From contig OZ020262.1 in assembly GCA_963971285.1 (NCBI GenBank), forward strand, positions 10,484,745 to 10,548,744: 64,000 bases of DNA. Reading direction: 5' to 3'. Position 1 is the stretch's first letter; each line of letters begins with the position of its first letter. The translations under genes and the position numbers were made by a program. The notes beneath the pieces are model-generated. The model worked only from the letters and a program-made list of their open reading frames with translations, searched no databases and had not been told where the DNA came from. The DNA is from Astropecten irregularis. Its lineage: Eukaryota; Echinodermata; Asteroidea; Paxillosida; Astropectinidae. Shown piece after piece: positions 1 to 12,809 of the stretch.

Positions 1-123
1 TTGTCAATGTCACTAGCGGAGACGCTAATGGACAATCACAGGCCCTTTACTGAGAAAGAGAGGGATATCTTAAACTTGTGTACGGTGTATAGCTTATTTC
101 CCTGTGTCCTACACTACCACTAC

Positions 124-352
124 AGGGGCCAATTGCACATAGATCTGTTAAGCGCAAAGAAATTGCTTAGCACAAACATATCTTGCTCTATAAAACAAAC
201 CATCATTAAGAATTGTATTTGATATTCATTGTCAGCAAAAATTGGAAATTTGGTTGTTAATCCTGTTTTTATTTGGACAGAAATTTCATGGTTAACAAGT
301 TTGTGTGCTAAGCAAGTTTTTGTGCTAAGCAGCTCTATGAAATTGACTCTTG
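124..352 (+). mobile_element. Family-1 MITE
   Basis: Inverted ends related to GGGGCCAATTTCATAGAGCT and its complement, with the inner GCTTAGCACAAA / TTTGTGCTAAGC arms and a middle containing ATTGTCAGCAAAAATTGG and CCTGTTTTTATTTGGAC. The 5' end of this copy is diverged (CAATTGCACATAGATC). There is no coding capacity. Confidence 0.75.
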
Positions 353-477
353 GTCCATTGTCTTCTGCACATGTAGTTTCATCAGCTTTCTCTCTCAAGA
401 ATGTTGGCTCGTGGTTTCATGGCTTCGACTGCAAAACCAACAAAGATAATTGACTATTAGGGACACCGCCAATGTCG

Positions 478-564
478 GGCTGGATAGCTCAGTTGGTAGA
501 GTACATGACGGCATGTACATGTACGGTATTTAGGAGGTCGCCAGTTCGAATCCCGCTCCTGACA
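478..564 (+). tRNA. tRNA-Thr-like dispersed copy with insertion
   Basis: GGCTGGATAGCTCAGTTGG and the GTTCGAATCCC B box match the array units, and so do the 70 bp upstream (from about 407). About 14 extra bases (ACATGACGGCATGTA-like) interrupt the D-arm/anticodon region, so this copy cannot fold normally. It is followed within 50 bp by the stem-loop module at 613. Confidence 0.6.
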
Positions 565-612
565 GTTTTTCTTTGTTCACCTTTCAATGTCTCAATATTT
601 GTGAAATTTTAG

Positions 613-660
613 TCTTTGAGAAAGATCTTGCTAGGATCGAAATGTCAGGCCCTCCTAACT
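613..660 (+). repeat. Stem-loop/GAAA module, copy 1
   Basis: TCTTTGAGAAAGATC-TTGCTA-GATCGAAATGTCAGGC followed by CCTCCTAACT. The GATC...GATC arms form a short hairpin, then GAAA and a TC(A/T)GGC-CTCC segment. Related modules are at 27131, 40278 and 46001. Confidence 0.6.
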
Positions 661-1204
661 CTAAGCATTATTATCAATGTATTTCAGTTTGCAGCTGTAA
701 TTCTTGCATTGTTATACATTTGTTGGTCACACTTATAAAATGTGGTGAAAAGGTTTAAGTCTTCCATCTCAACATGAATATAAAGCACAGTGCACAAACT
801 GCAATTTACATAGTAACATTCATGCAATGAGGACCGTGTGAAAGCAGTGATTAGTACTATGGCTTGCCTATTAAAGGGTCATTTTTGATGCAGTGGGCTT
901 GGGCATGTTGGGTGGGTTTCTTATTGTAATATTCATGTTTTCAATTCTTGCCTCTTTTCCCTCTGTCTTGGTTGCACCTCTTGTATGCCGCTTTAAAGTC
1001 TTGTTCCCACTTCATTTTCTTGCATCTCAATCTAGGAAAAACAGGGCGCACTGACTATTGGAGCACCAAAATGTGCTGCCATCTTGTATTATTCATGCAG
1101 CTCGTGTTTTCTATGCATTGTTGTTTTGTACACAAGGCTTTGATGACCCAATCACAGCACAAGCCTAAATAATGTGCCATAGTGATACTGTAGTAGTGAT
1201 GGCA

Positions 1205-1347
1205 GGGCTGGAAATAAGGTTTGGTGAGGGCAAGGCCAATTTTCTATTGCAAAGGTCACTCATAATGGAAATATTTGAAGGGGCACCAAGGCCAAGAACC
1301 AGGGCAATGAGGGCCACGGCCTCTGTGGCCTCCGTTTATTTCCAGGC
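1205..1347 (+). mobile_element. Family-6 MITE
   Basis: Ends GGCTGGAAATAAGG and TTATTTCCAGGC. Interior GGGCAAGGCCA ... GAAATATTTGAAGGGGCACC ... GGCCAAGAACCAGGGCAATG. Its many GGCC/CCGT runs are the source of long spurious ORFs. Confidence 0.75.
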
Positions 1348-4153
1348 TTGTGATGGATTTTGGCGGATACGGGAAGGTTTTCTTGGCAGAATTCCCAAGG
1401 AGATGAGGATTTGGATGAAAGACTTGTTCTGGTTTACACAGAAACTCACATGTGTGCACTGTGCAGTATGCAGCCATCATAACCATGCACCATTCATAGC
1501 CTGTACAGAGCTCTACAATATCATATCATGGAGGAAGGAAGAGCCTCCATGATTATATACATGTAAATGGCTGAATTTTGTAGACTCACTCCATGAAATT
1601 CAAAAATTTCCCAGAATTGTCTCAGGTTTCAACGGACACAGGACGATGGCACCTCATGTACTTCAATATCCTGTCTATTTCGCCAGTAACAATGTCGTTT
1701 TGTAATTATTTTGTTTGTTTGTACACATTTGTGTTTTTGTTCACTCATTTTGCACTGCAGATTATAATTATATACAGCTCGCCGTGCTAATAAATCAATT
1801 TGGTCGGGGAGAACGAAAAAAAAGAAAAAAAACTGGCTAGAGTTTACGTTGCCAGTGATGAAAGTGTGGGTGATAAGTTCCTTTTTAAACCTCTTGAGTG
1901 TTTAAACCGATGCTCAATGAAATGGTACTCAATATTAACCACCGCTAGCCAGTGCATGATTTTTATGCCCCTATGCCAAGTGATCCACCGACCTGACTTG
2001 TAATAATTAATCATACGGTGTACATGTACATGTACATGTACGTGTACGTGTATGTCAACCACTTCATAGTGTGTTTCTCGCATGTATTTTCCATTCTTCA
2101 GGTTTTTTTTTTTTTTTTTCATTAGCGTACATGTGCATACATGTACATGTACAAAAAAGAAATGTACAACATGAAGGCCCGTTCTTCACATGACATGTTA
2201 TTGTACATGTACGTGCCGTACATTGTATGCAGGATTGCAGGATCTTCCCAGTACTTAATCAGATGCAGTGTTGTGATCTAGGCGGTTTGTGCATACTGCA
2301 CTGCACTGTCAGACTGTATGCCTTCATAATACGCATTGCAGATTGAAAACCTTGTCAAGAATAGATTGTGCTACTACTGTGCATACATTTTTTTGTAAAA
2401 TTGCTAATGAATTTAAAAGTGTTACAGGTTTGTTTCTGTTGATACAGTACATGTATATATGTTTAATTCAAGTAATAAACTGCTGCAAAACTGCTCATCA
2501 GCCAAAATAATAACCTGAAATATATGAAATGCTTGGAGTTACATGTACATGTAGGAGGGCCTGATGGTTTTGATCCTTGCAGGATCTTTATCGAAGGCTA
2601 AATGACAAGAGGACTAGAGAGATATGTTTATCAGTCAACAGGATTATCAGTGATTGATACCTTTATCTGTTTACATGTTTACATAAATTGTGTCAACATC
2701 TGTTTATCTCCTCAGTTGTTTGTCTGTGTACGTATTCATGTAATTATATAAATTACAAAATGAGTAGAGCTATACATATACGAGTGTTTTTTTTTACCAT
2801 GTCCAAATATTTTTGAAAAAGTCTGTAAATTACAAAATGGATGGTAAAATCACTCTCCGACAATCCAGTGGCAGCCTGGCAAAAATTCATTTCAAATATG
2901 TACAGTGCATGAATGTACATAATTATCATACTGTACAGTGTACATTATTTATACTTTGTTATAAATACATGATACAATGTTGATACATTGTATAAACAAT
3001 GGAAGTATTGATACAATATTGATACATTGTACATGTATTAAATAATGGAATGATTGAATTTATATTAATGTTTTCCTCTTTCAAAAAGACCTAGAAAAAC
3101 CTGATTTTTTTAAAAGTAATTTTCCAATGTGGGAAAAAAAACACTAAATAGAAACACTCTCTAAAGAATCTGACATGTACACAATGTACATTACACTTGT
3201 CTTTAGATTATGCACATGTCCAAGAACATACATGTAACACTCAAGGTGCATATCTATTTTTAAGAGGCCAGCTTTTAAAACAAAAAGATGATGCCAGTAG
3301 CAAAAAGTAAAGAAAGAACATTACAGACATTGCATCTTCTTGAATTAAAGGGGCATGCATCAGCAAAACAGCAACCAACATTGTACTGTACATAATAACA
3401 GCTTCCTGTGAACAGAAAAAAATCCCGACGTCAAATCCCCTTTAAGAAAAACCAGATGGTGATCCACTGATAATATTCAGATAACTCAATATTATACATA
3501 CTCCCAAAAGACTAAGGAAAGAATAAAAAATGGCTTCCATTTTTGGAGTATGTATAATATTGAGAAATCCCCTTTAAATTTATGTATTCACCATATTCTA
3601 CTGACCCTCCTTCCCCCTTTTTTTTTTAACGTCACGAGCCACATTTAATGAGGCACAGTCTAGGCGCTGGTAACTTGGAGATAACTCGATATTTACCAAC
3701 GCTGAATACAGATTTATAAAATTACATGCCCAAAAAATCTGATCTCCCAAGACCCTTGGGGAGGGAGGCATGATGGCGGGGGTCACATGATGTGACAGAG
3801 AGGGTGGGGAGGGGATGGAAGGGGGGGGGTTTGGGAGGGGGTGTCTGCCTCCCTGTATGCATGCTAAAACGGAGCTTACAAGGAATTCGTAAATAGCAGG
3901 GCACACTAACATATTGCGCTTGAGGATTTTGTGCACGTTTGGCCATGCACACATTACACATGTACCGTAGACTGTTCCTTGCCTCGGAACAGATAGACCA
4001 GTCAGCACATCACCAGAGCCTGGCCTGATGGGATTAAAGTCTTGTTGCCGGTGCTGCTGGTGTGGTATTTTGTTATTTTACAGGGTTATTATTTTTTGTA
4101 ATACTTACATGTAAGATCATGTGCATAGTGCATTTAACCAACTGGTGGCCAGT
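1348..4153. other. Gene-free, TACATGTA-rich interval
   Basis: No supported gene. Runs of the alternating palindrome are at 2020-2047, 2126-2150, 2200-2220, 2540-2552 and 2925-3045, where TGATACAATGT/TGATACATTGT repeats occur. An inverted pair, AATATTATACATACTCC near 3489 and GGAGTATGTATAATATT near 3544, could form a hairpin. A G-rich tract lies at 3800-3842. Confidence 0.5.
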
Positions 4154-4283
4154 GGTCGCTTCCACCAAACTCATCGTAACATTTTGTCAATAGTAGGACT
4201 TCTGATGCATTGCAGCCCTACGTAGGATACAATGGGTTATCCTTTGTAACGATCAATCGTAAGGCTTCGTGAAATCGACCCCT
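4154..4283 (+). mobile_element. Family-2 MITE
   Basis: CACCAAACTCATCGTAAC ... CCTACGTAGGATACAATGGG ... GCTTCGTGAAATCGACCCC. The interior carries quasi-palindromic CGTAGGA/TCCTACG blocks. The left terminus is degenerate. Confidence 0.75.
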
Positions 4284-4973
4284 GGTGAGCTTCCTGTCAA
4301 TTATAGATCAAGCATTTCACTCCCGCACTTCGTCTTTGATCTTGTGCTTGAGAGTTTTTGAAACATCAGCAATTTCTTCTTCGTGATGTGTAATGTATGT
4401 ACATGTATGTCAATTTTTTTACACTGTGGGCTTGCTCAGAAGGCAGATTATACATGTAGAGTACAATACATGTACTGTACAGAATGTAGTCTTAGCTTGT
4501 CATTAAATATTCAGAGAGTGGAAGATGACGGACGACCAGCCCGTCAAAAAGTCCCCTCGATGACATGTGGGCTGTATCTAAGGGCAGAATAGCGGACCGC
4601 GAGAAATTCCACAAAAAAATGTTTACACTCCCGTGACGGGCACTGCGTTTACGCGAGAGTTCACTCTCTGGTCAGTGGGGGAGTGCCGGGTCAAATACTC
4701 ACTGGCAGCACTAGCAAACCCCACCTACCCCGCAAGATTTCACTAATCACATTCACAGGCAAGGTCAACCCCCTCTGTCCCCCTTCTCCTACCCCCTCCT
4801 GCATCCCCAACCTCCCCCACCTTCACTGCCGTCTTACCAATCAGTCCAAGAATCGCACACACATCCTCTATCAAACTTGAAGAAAATCGCGACGATTTTT
4901 GTAACATCCCCTTCCCCTTCCCCATCTCAGAGTAAGAGGGGAGCATTACCCCCCATCTCCCCTGTAGCTCCCA

Positions 4974-5412
4974 CTAGGCTCTGGCGATTCCATGCTGGAA
5001 TCGATAAGAATCGATTCCATAGGCCTATTTGGAATCAGAATCGCGAAATCTTCCACTTTTTTTTTAGGAATCGATTCCGTGAATTGATAAATTTTTGTGT
5101 TTTGAGTTTCGATTTCAAATTGATTTTCTCAAATGCATTACTACAAATTAAAATTTCTAATTTTGAACTCAAACATGTCAAATAAACTAAATAATCATTC
5201 ATGTTGATTTTCCAGCTCTGTTTAGACAGAGATAAATATTATGTACTGACGGTCTCATTGCCTTTTGTCTTGCTGAATTTGTATGAACTCCGCCCGCCAC
5301 CTCCCAAAGTTTGCCTATAATTTGCAAAAATTTGAATCGATTCCAAGTGGAATCGCGATTCCAGCTTGGAATCGGAATCGATTCTGAAAATGATGGAATC
5401 GCCCAAGCCTAG
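4974..5412. mobile_element. 439-bp inverted-repeat element rich in GGAATCGATTCC
   Basis: Ends CTAGGCTCTGGCGATTCCAT and ATGGAATCGCCCAAGCCTAG match at 18 of 20 positions. The subterminal regions hold several GGAATC/GATTCC repeats, many arranged as GAATCGATTC palindromes. The middle is AT-rich without coding capacity. Probably a non-autonomous DNA transposon. Confidence 0.75.
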
Positions 5413-6057
5413 CTTCCCACCCTCCCTCGAGCCATTGGAACCCCCTATACCATGATCTTGATTGCCGATGGCTCCACATCAGGCGGAGGGGGTGGAAGAG
5501 GGGGAGGGGGAGGGGGAGGGGGGAGGCCTTGTGGAACATTGATTGAAGATGAAGCTGATCTTTGAGTGAACCAAACATCCTATAATACAAGACATCCTCC
5601 GTCAGGGTACATTGAAATTTAGAAACCCCTATTTTTTTCCCCCTCTCCTCCCCTCGTTTCTCAATCTCCCAGCCTCCCATCCCCCCTTTCCCTTAATAAT
5701 ATCCAAAGACTCATTCCCTGTCCTGTCTTTCTTACCTACCGAACGAGGCTGAATTGATACAGCTGTCATGGGTCGGCCATCTTGGTTTTGAGTGCCGATA
5801 ATTTGAAACCGGCAGTTTCTGGCCAATGGGACATTTCTCTGGTCAGTTCGCTTGATTTGTGTCTTGGTCTCGTTCTGTGGAAGCGTAAGATTTTTAAAAC
5901 AATGAATGAAATTTGGTTCTTTAAAAAATTACAGCTTTAGTAAGAATGGTTCAGACCATGTTGTTACTCAGCATGAAGAAAAACTATGAAGATACATGTA
6001 GTCCATACATTTATACATATACATGTAATATGTACATGTACTGTTTATAACATGCAA

Positions 6058-6198
6058 CAGGGGTGTGATTTGTCAGGAAAAATCCTGATTTCAGGATTTT
6101 GTTCCTCACTTTGCCTGTACAAAAGTTTAGGAGTCGTGTGATTTTCAGGATTTGTTTTGCTGTTTTCAGGATTTTTTTATGCTAGTACAACAGCCCTG
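6058..6198 (+). mobile_element. Family-3 MITE
   Basis: Ends CAGGGGTGTGATT and ACAGCCCTG, flanked by ATGCAA (6052-6057) and ATGCAT (6199-6204). The interior repeats AATCCTGATTTCAGGATTTT several times, making internal hairpins. Confidence 0.8.
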
Positions 6199-6714
6199 AT
6201 GCATAGTACATTGAATGTACATACAAGTGCATGTCCGTGTACAAATGTACGTGTATAACTCTACATGCGTGGTAATGTACATGTACAGTACATGTAAGTT
6301 CACCAATTATTTGTAGTACATGTTTTAATACAGTATGTACACGTACATAATTGATTTATAAATCATTCAGCATGTTCAGTGCACCTGAATCTGACAGAAA
6401 ATGAGTTTCCCCATCCAACAGCACAAAAGTCTGAAACCGGAGTTTGTGATAAATTATTAAAAAAATTGCACGTACATGTACAATACAGAAAGAACCCTGA
6501 TAAATTATGTATTATGCTGTTAGTTTTTAGATAAGTGGCAGTGATATAAACCTTTTTTTTCTGACGACAATAAAAATGATTGTTATTATGTTTTGGCCGT
6601 CGGAAATCACTTTAGCGTGATGATCATGATTGGCTGAAATCTTTATTGTTACTTCGTGAAAGCATCCAACCTAGACAACGCTCTTTATTACAGTACAGGA
6701 TTGGTAACATACCC

Positions 6715-6965
6715 AGACAGAAATGTTCACAGATTTACGTAGGACTTTCAGGATATGAAGATGGTGCTGGTAGAAACATACTGTTATAATACATGTATTT
6801 CCGCCTGAAATGGTGTATTTATCCAGAAATTAGTCAAATAAAGACCGAAATCAGTTTTGATTTCGGGGCAAGAGCAAAACCATTCTTTATATTTCATATG
6901 AAAAATTGAGTCGGGTTTTCGCTATTTTCTTGTGACTCAGATGTTCGGTTGAATTTTCACAGGTT
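6715..6965 (+). mobile_element. Family-4 MITE fragment
   Basis: Internal part only: CAGAAATGTTCACAGATTTA, GATGGTGCTGGTAGAAACAT, CCGCCTGAAATGGTGTATTT. The terminal repeats are lost and the right half is diverged. Confidence 0.6.
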
Positions 6966-7607
6966 TATCCTTTCATGTACATGCGGGATCAGACAAAGTG
7001 TGAGTGCTGTTCTGTGACATTTAACAATCATGTATAATACCTTTAAACAGATGATAATAAACTACAGTGTCCTCAAGAGGCCAAGCAAATTATTCAAGAT
7101 GTATTATTCAGAATCCAGATGTAATTTGTCACACTGAAATTTGAAATGATTTTTCGATGTTTTTCCCCGAATTCGGCAATTAGCAGTTTATCGAATGATG
7201 GCATTTTATAGGGGAGTTTTTTTTCCTGCAGGCTTAAGAAATGAATAAATAATAATCAAGCAAATGAAGCTGCTGGTTGATAAAACCTGACAAGAGATAA
7301 AAGCAACAGGGATTTCACTTTGACTGTTGCTTTTCTTCGTTATATTCATTCAGTTTCCTTCTTTCTCCTTTGCTCTCCTCGTTGTCGCTGTTTTCTTAAT
7401 TTCTCCGATTATCCACAGTTTATATTTAGCAGTAAATCAGTGACATTTCTGATTTGCAATAAGTGGGCAATTCTGAAAAAGAAATGTGACATTTGACGGA
7501 TAAAGAGGGTCCCCCCCCCTCCCTGCCTCCCTCCCCGCTGTGCCCCCTCCCCTTCTCCCCCTTCGACATAAAAGCCGTGCAATTTGAATGTCAATGGGAG
7601 ATGGGGG

Positions 7608-7634
7608 ATATATATATATATAGTATATATATAC
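7608..7634. repeat. (TA)n microsatellite
   Basis: GATATATATATATA and AGTATATATATAC, preceded by a C-rich/G-poor tract (7510-7565). Confidence 0.9.
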
Positions 7635-8074
7635 ACGGTTAGGACGATATGCCTTCCTTTCATTGACGAGACCCATCCATTCATTTAAAGCCTGCTTCGT
7701 CTCGTTTTTTGTCGCAGGTAAAAAAAAAAAAAAATTTTTTTTTTTGTTGGTTTCTTCTTTTAAATTTGTTTCTCCCCCTTCCTTTATATTCTGCTCAGCT
7801 CGTACTGTACGTAATTGTGTTCAGTGTATCTCAATAACACACAATAGGGTTGATGAAGCATGCATTAATGCATGTGTCAAATGTGAAGGGGATGTTAAGA
7901 TCCCCCCTCCCCTCCCCCCACCCGTTGCTCGCTTACTCTCTAACGTAAGGTCACTAGATAAAAAAATCAGAAATCTTACGGAAAAACACAGTACTATGCA
8001 TGTAATGTACAGTGTACACGTACATATCATGTCTGCATTTATAGCGTGTATACACTGTATGTCTACTGTACATT

Positions 8075-9769
8075 TGTGACCCAATGCAGCAAATTGAGGT
8101 AAATCCCCCAGATTTGACTTTTTGAGTTATATACACTACTAGAAGGAGTAATCCATGGGCTTTCCAATGAGACCAAAATTATGTTCATATCTCATTCCAT
8201 TCCAAAGTTATGACCCGATAAATAGAACACCGCTATGCTCAGACTCAGAAAATACTTTTCGAGAAAAACGACTACAAAGATTTTACACACATAGCGCATG
8301 TCGCAGTGCTATTGACCGACTGTTCAACGTTGGTCTACGTCTGTGTGCGAGTAACGGATCACAACAGCAACTTTGCCGGGGGTCTCTGTCACTGACACTG
8401 TGCAAGATGAGATGTTTCTTTGAAAATAATTATTCTAAAAACGACTTTCATGTTGTCATAACATTTATCTTAATTGACTTTTTCATTTAGCTCCGAACCA
8501 TGTCAGAAAACTTCAAACGAGTTGTTGATTTTAGCGTGGGAATTTTTGTTAACGTCATCAGTGACCGTGCAGTGATTATAGTCAGCACAGTGACTGCTTT
8601 ATGTTGTGTTTCAGTGTGTGCGAATAATAATGGATCATAACATCAACATTGCCGATTATCGAGGGTCTGTGACTGCAAGTTAAGTTGTTTCCATGAAAAT
8701 AATGAGTTTAAAAATGACTTCATGCAGTCTGAACATCTTTCTTACCCTTGTCATTTAGATCCGAACCATGTCAGAAAACATCAAACCAGTTGTTCATTTT
8801 AGCGTGGGAATTTTTGTCAACGTTACTTGTGGCTGCAGCGATACAGTAGGCCTAACGTTAGTTAGCAATAAATTTCCCTTGGTTTACAAGGCAAAATGAG
8901 AAGTGAAATTTGACAAAAGTACACAAATAAAAATGACAATTACTGTACTCAAAATTCGAAAATCTATAAGAACCCCAAAAGTTAGGGTAACCTTGCAAAT
9001 CCGAACTGTATTCCAACGCTATAAACATGGCAGACATTGCAATCTTGTCGATGTCGTGTTAGAACGGCACTTTTCTACTAGTATAGTATACAGTGCACAT
9101 TGAATACAGTTCATGCACATACACATACTGTACACTGCACTGCACTACTATACTGTACACGCACTGAACGAATGTCGCTTAGCGACTGTGGCGCTCTACG
9201 CGCGCAGAGATTGGCCGAGCACTGTGCGCGTCACGTATCTAGGTAAACAGTACGCGCAGCGGTCCAATCAGAAAGATGTATTTGAATGACGTGGGCCCTG
9301 GCCGCGAACTAGACGATGTGATTTCACTTCGCTTACGATGTTTTGTTTACAAACTTCAGCGGATTGATATGGAGTAAAGGTGTTCCTGGTGATGATTTCA
9401 TTGCTATTAATAGAAAGATGAGTCAACGCGCGTTTCAATGATACCACATACACGTCACAGGCATAAACAGATCAGTATGAATACGCGCTGTAAATAACGT
9501 CAGATTTTGAGAGATTTTCTTTAGTTTTTGTAAAAGAAGACAGAAACACACTGCAAACATGTTCTAGAAAACCTCCTTTTTACCCAATTTCCTTACATTT
9601 CTTTGACATAATTATTAACACTGTGAATCTTTGATACTTTTCCTATCCAAAAATACAAAAAAGCAAAAATCGATGTTGGAGTCATATTCTGCGATTCAGC
9701 AACTTCAGACGGCGATAACTCGAAACTGACTTTTGGGGGATTTACCTCATTTCGCTCCATTGGGTCACA
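8075..9769. mobile_element. 1.7-kb non-autonomous DNA transposon
   Basis: The left end TGTGACCCAATGCAGCAAAT and right end (complement) TGTGACCCAATGGAGCGAAA continue as imperfect inverted repeats for about 55 bp, including GAGGTAAATCCCCCA in both. Inside are two direct repeats (about 8490-8560 and 8758-8830, each with CCGAACCATGTCAGAAAAC and TTTAGCGTGGGAATTTTTGT). A CpG-rich stretch lies at 9160-9330. No transposase frame is recognisable. Confidence 0.75.
9160..9330. promoter_or_regulatory. CpG-rich, CCAAT-containing stretch
   Basis: Inside the 1.7-kb element. There is one CCAAT box in each orientation (GATTGGCC near 9210, GTCCAATCAG near 9262), TGACGTGG and GTCACGTA, and many CG dinucleotides (CTACGCGCGCAG), contrasting with the AT-rich flanks. 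It resembles a promoter, but no transcript can be inferred. Confidence 0.25.
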
Positions 9770-10560
9770 TTTATTAAATGCTCATTCATCTTCTTCTTGA
9801 CCATTTGTGGAGTTTATTAAAAAACAAGGGAACAAAAAATGATTACTGAAAAAAAAATTACATCCAGCACCAAAATGGCTCAAATCTGGGTTAAGCAATT
9901 TTTTTTTCTTCTGATTTTCGTATTTTAGCGTCATTCAGTTGTTGGGAAATTTTCACAGACATGTGAAATTAATTTTTTCATGCATAATGAGAATCTGACC
10001 TCATTTTAAATTGATGAGATTTTTTTCCCTTACGCCCACGGATATTAAAAATGATAGGCTATGACATAATCAAATCACTATTTTTCATTGATTTGTTCTA
10101 AAATCATATTTCATATACAGTACACATGTGTTGTACCTCCAAAGGATTTTTTTCATAAGTACTTGAAAACTCCAGACCTGTTAGACAAAAAAGGTATTTT
10201 TTTGGTCTTTTCTATAATAGCACGGTTTTTATGAAATGTCAATTTTTTTTAGATTTAAATACAAGATGCAGTTTAAAGCTTGTAGAAGGTGGAAGACCTC
10301 TATGGTTATACATACATGTATACAGTACATGTACACATGTATACAGGCATGCAACTTTTCCTCGGATCAACAGATTTCCTCTATTTTCACTTCAATCTTA
10401 ATAGGCCATTGAAAGTGAAAAACACTGCACAATGTCTTATAAATAAAGATAGGAATTTCCTCGTTTTTTTGTTTTCAAGTTGCATGCACGTGTATTGTGC
10501 ATGTTAACCATGTTTGGAAAATTCATAATGTGTTCATGTACACTTCATACATGTCACTAC

Positions 10561-10690
10561 GGGCCTGTTTGTTTCGGACGAATCCTCGGATCCGGATCTC
10601 ATTTTTCGGATCCACCTCCTATGCAGGGTACGCTAAAATGGGATCCGGATCCAAAGGATTCATGATCCTTTGCATGAAACAAACAGGCCC
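10561..10690 (+). mobile_element. Family-5 MITE
   Basis: Perfect 15-bp ends GGGCCTGTTTGTTTC / GAAACAAACAGGCCC. The interior has repeated GGATCCGGATC palindromes and CCTATGCAGGGTACGC. TAC lies on both sides (10558-10560, 10691-10693), a possible 3-bp target duplication. Confidence 0.85.
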
Positions 10691-11258
10691 TACATGATAC
10701 TGGCCAGTGCTTGGTTAATACAGTTAGTATATGTTATCCAAAGCCCTATTATGTTCATGCTCAGATGGATTGTACTCAATGTAGATCAAATGTTTGAATT
10801 TGCAATTTTGCAATTTAGGAAATTTAGGTTCGGTCCAACTGTAGGTCCACTCATTGACCGACAGACAGACCATTTTGTTGTTTGTTTGGCTATTCTTGTA
10901 CGTATGTACATGTATGTAAGTACACTGTATTTGTATGTGTACATGAACAGTGCACAAGATAACCAGCCTGCCATATTCCATGTGTACAATACATTTTTAC
11001 AGATTTCTAAAGTAATTCTACAGAATGTCCCCAAAATAGCCCTAAAATACATGTAGCTGAAAACATACAATTTCTTTTCATAATTTTTTTGAAAATGGGT
11101 ATTGTTTTTTTGAGGGAGACACTCAGGTAGTTACCAAATGTACTGTACATGTACTATGTACAGTGTATATTTGTTAATATTACACTTATCCTGATAAAAA
11201 GCAATTTAACTTTACATGTACTCCCCTTTTAATACCAGTTTCCTGCCTTTTTTGTAGT

Positions 11259-12060
11259 TGGGTCTGTCCACACTAATGGGGACTTTTAGTGTGACATTTA
11301 GAGGGAACCAGGGACATAAGTTGATACATCAAGTAATTTGCCATGTTTTCTCTTTCACTACATCCCACATTCTTGTAAGAACTTGGCCAGCCAAAAAGCT
11401 TGATAAATTCCTTAGTATTGGAGATATTACAGGGGATCATCTTCAAGATATTATGTTTGTAACATGGACAGACATTTCATCATAAAGTGATGGGAATTAG
11501 TAGTGAAATGAATTAATTATCCCTAGTTTTGTTTCTACAGCAGAGCTATCTTTTGAGGGATTGCCACTGGCCAATCATAGTATATAACCATTGGTATTTT
11601 AGCAACTGGAGGGTCTACACCTTCAAGATATTATGTTTGTAACATGGACAGAAATTTGTCACAAAATTTCTGTCCATGTTACAAACATTGTTTAAGACGC
11701 ATCCTAATTTCTTAAATATGAAATAGGTTGCTTTAATTTTGAGTGATGACAAGTTAACATTGGACAAGTAATATATATGGAACAAGTCTGCATTAATTAT
11801 AACAAGAAAAATACTTATATAACACAAGAATGTCTGTCCATGTTATGAACATAATCGTTCATTTCATCTTCAAGATGACCTTGTAATTTCCTACATATCC
11901 AGCGAATCAGCCTATTTATTTTCAGTACAACCACGAATGACTACAGGAATATTTAGGAAACAAAAATTAGCAAAAAACCTGATCTTAAATCCACTTCCCA
12001 CGTTACACCCCAAAAGTTATCTTTTGTACACAAAAGGTACCATTAGTGTGGACAGACCCA
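11259..12060. mobile_element. 802-bp element with perfect terminal repeats
   Basis: The first 21 bases (TGGGTCTGTCCACACTAATG and one more G) are exactly complementary to the last 21 (12040-12060). Inside, TGTTTGTAACATGGACAGA occurs forward at about 11454 and 11635 and inverted near 11668 and 11830, giving nested hairpins. CTTCAAGATATTATG is also repeated. No ORF is convincing. Confidence 0.85.
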
Positions 12061-12652
12061 GTTCTTGCATTTGATGTACAGTACACTGTACTTGTACTTG
12101 TACATGTACAAGTGCATTGCCTACGTGGCATAAAGACATGCATATATTCTCGGCTGACGTGAATGTACACACATAATTTGTACGATTAAGACAATCATGT
12201 GAAGTATGCGTGTCAGGCCCGGAATTTGTGTCGTGGACGGGGCAAGGCCATCCATCGTACGTTCTGTACTGTACATCATGCCTAACAGGCCTGATATTGA
12301 TAGGATCGAAAAAGACGCTAGGCCACTAATTAGAGATATGCTCCTGGGTATCTCGGCAGGGGGTGGGGGGATCGAAACGGGAGAGTTATTTATTATTTAT
12401 TTTTATTATTATTATCGTTATTTTTTTGGGGGGGGCCGCATGGTTTAGCCAATGCCAAGAGCAGAGGCCATGACCTCGAAGACCAATCTGAACAAAATCT
12501 CAGTCCGTTCCTTAATTATAATTAATAATTAACCATCACGTGTACAGTCATTAATAAAAAAAAAAGGAAGAACGTAATCTAGCGCAATGTTGTCATGTAG
12601 GAGGCTGACATAATGTACATTATTAGTGTGGCAATCTTCCAGTGATAACCTG

Positions 12653-12809
12653 GCGGCAATTTCACCAAACTCATCGTAACTTACTATCATTCACAGGATG
12701 GACTTAATATTATGCATCAATATTGCAGCCCTTATACATAGGATGCGATGGGTTATCCTTCGTAACTCGAGTTGCGATCAATCGTAGGGCTTCGTGAAAT
12801 CGAGCCCTG
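12653..12809 (+). mobile_element. Family-2 MITE
   Basis: TTCACCAAACTCATCGTAAC at left, GCTTCGTGAAATCGAGCCC at right, with GATGCGATGGGTTATCC in between. Confidence 0.8.

Noticed and set aside
613-660. Complete hammerhead ribozyme
   Set aside because: Only a stem followed by GAAA and GTC-like bases is present. The CUGAUGA core and a pairing stem I/III are not found.
1172-1552. 126-aa ORF with Arg-rich start
   Set aside because: It overlaps the family-6 MITE, and homologous ORFs at 19633 and 50699 are in other orientations or frames.
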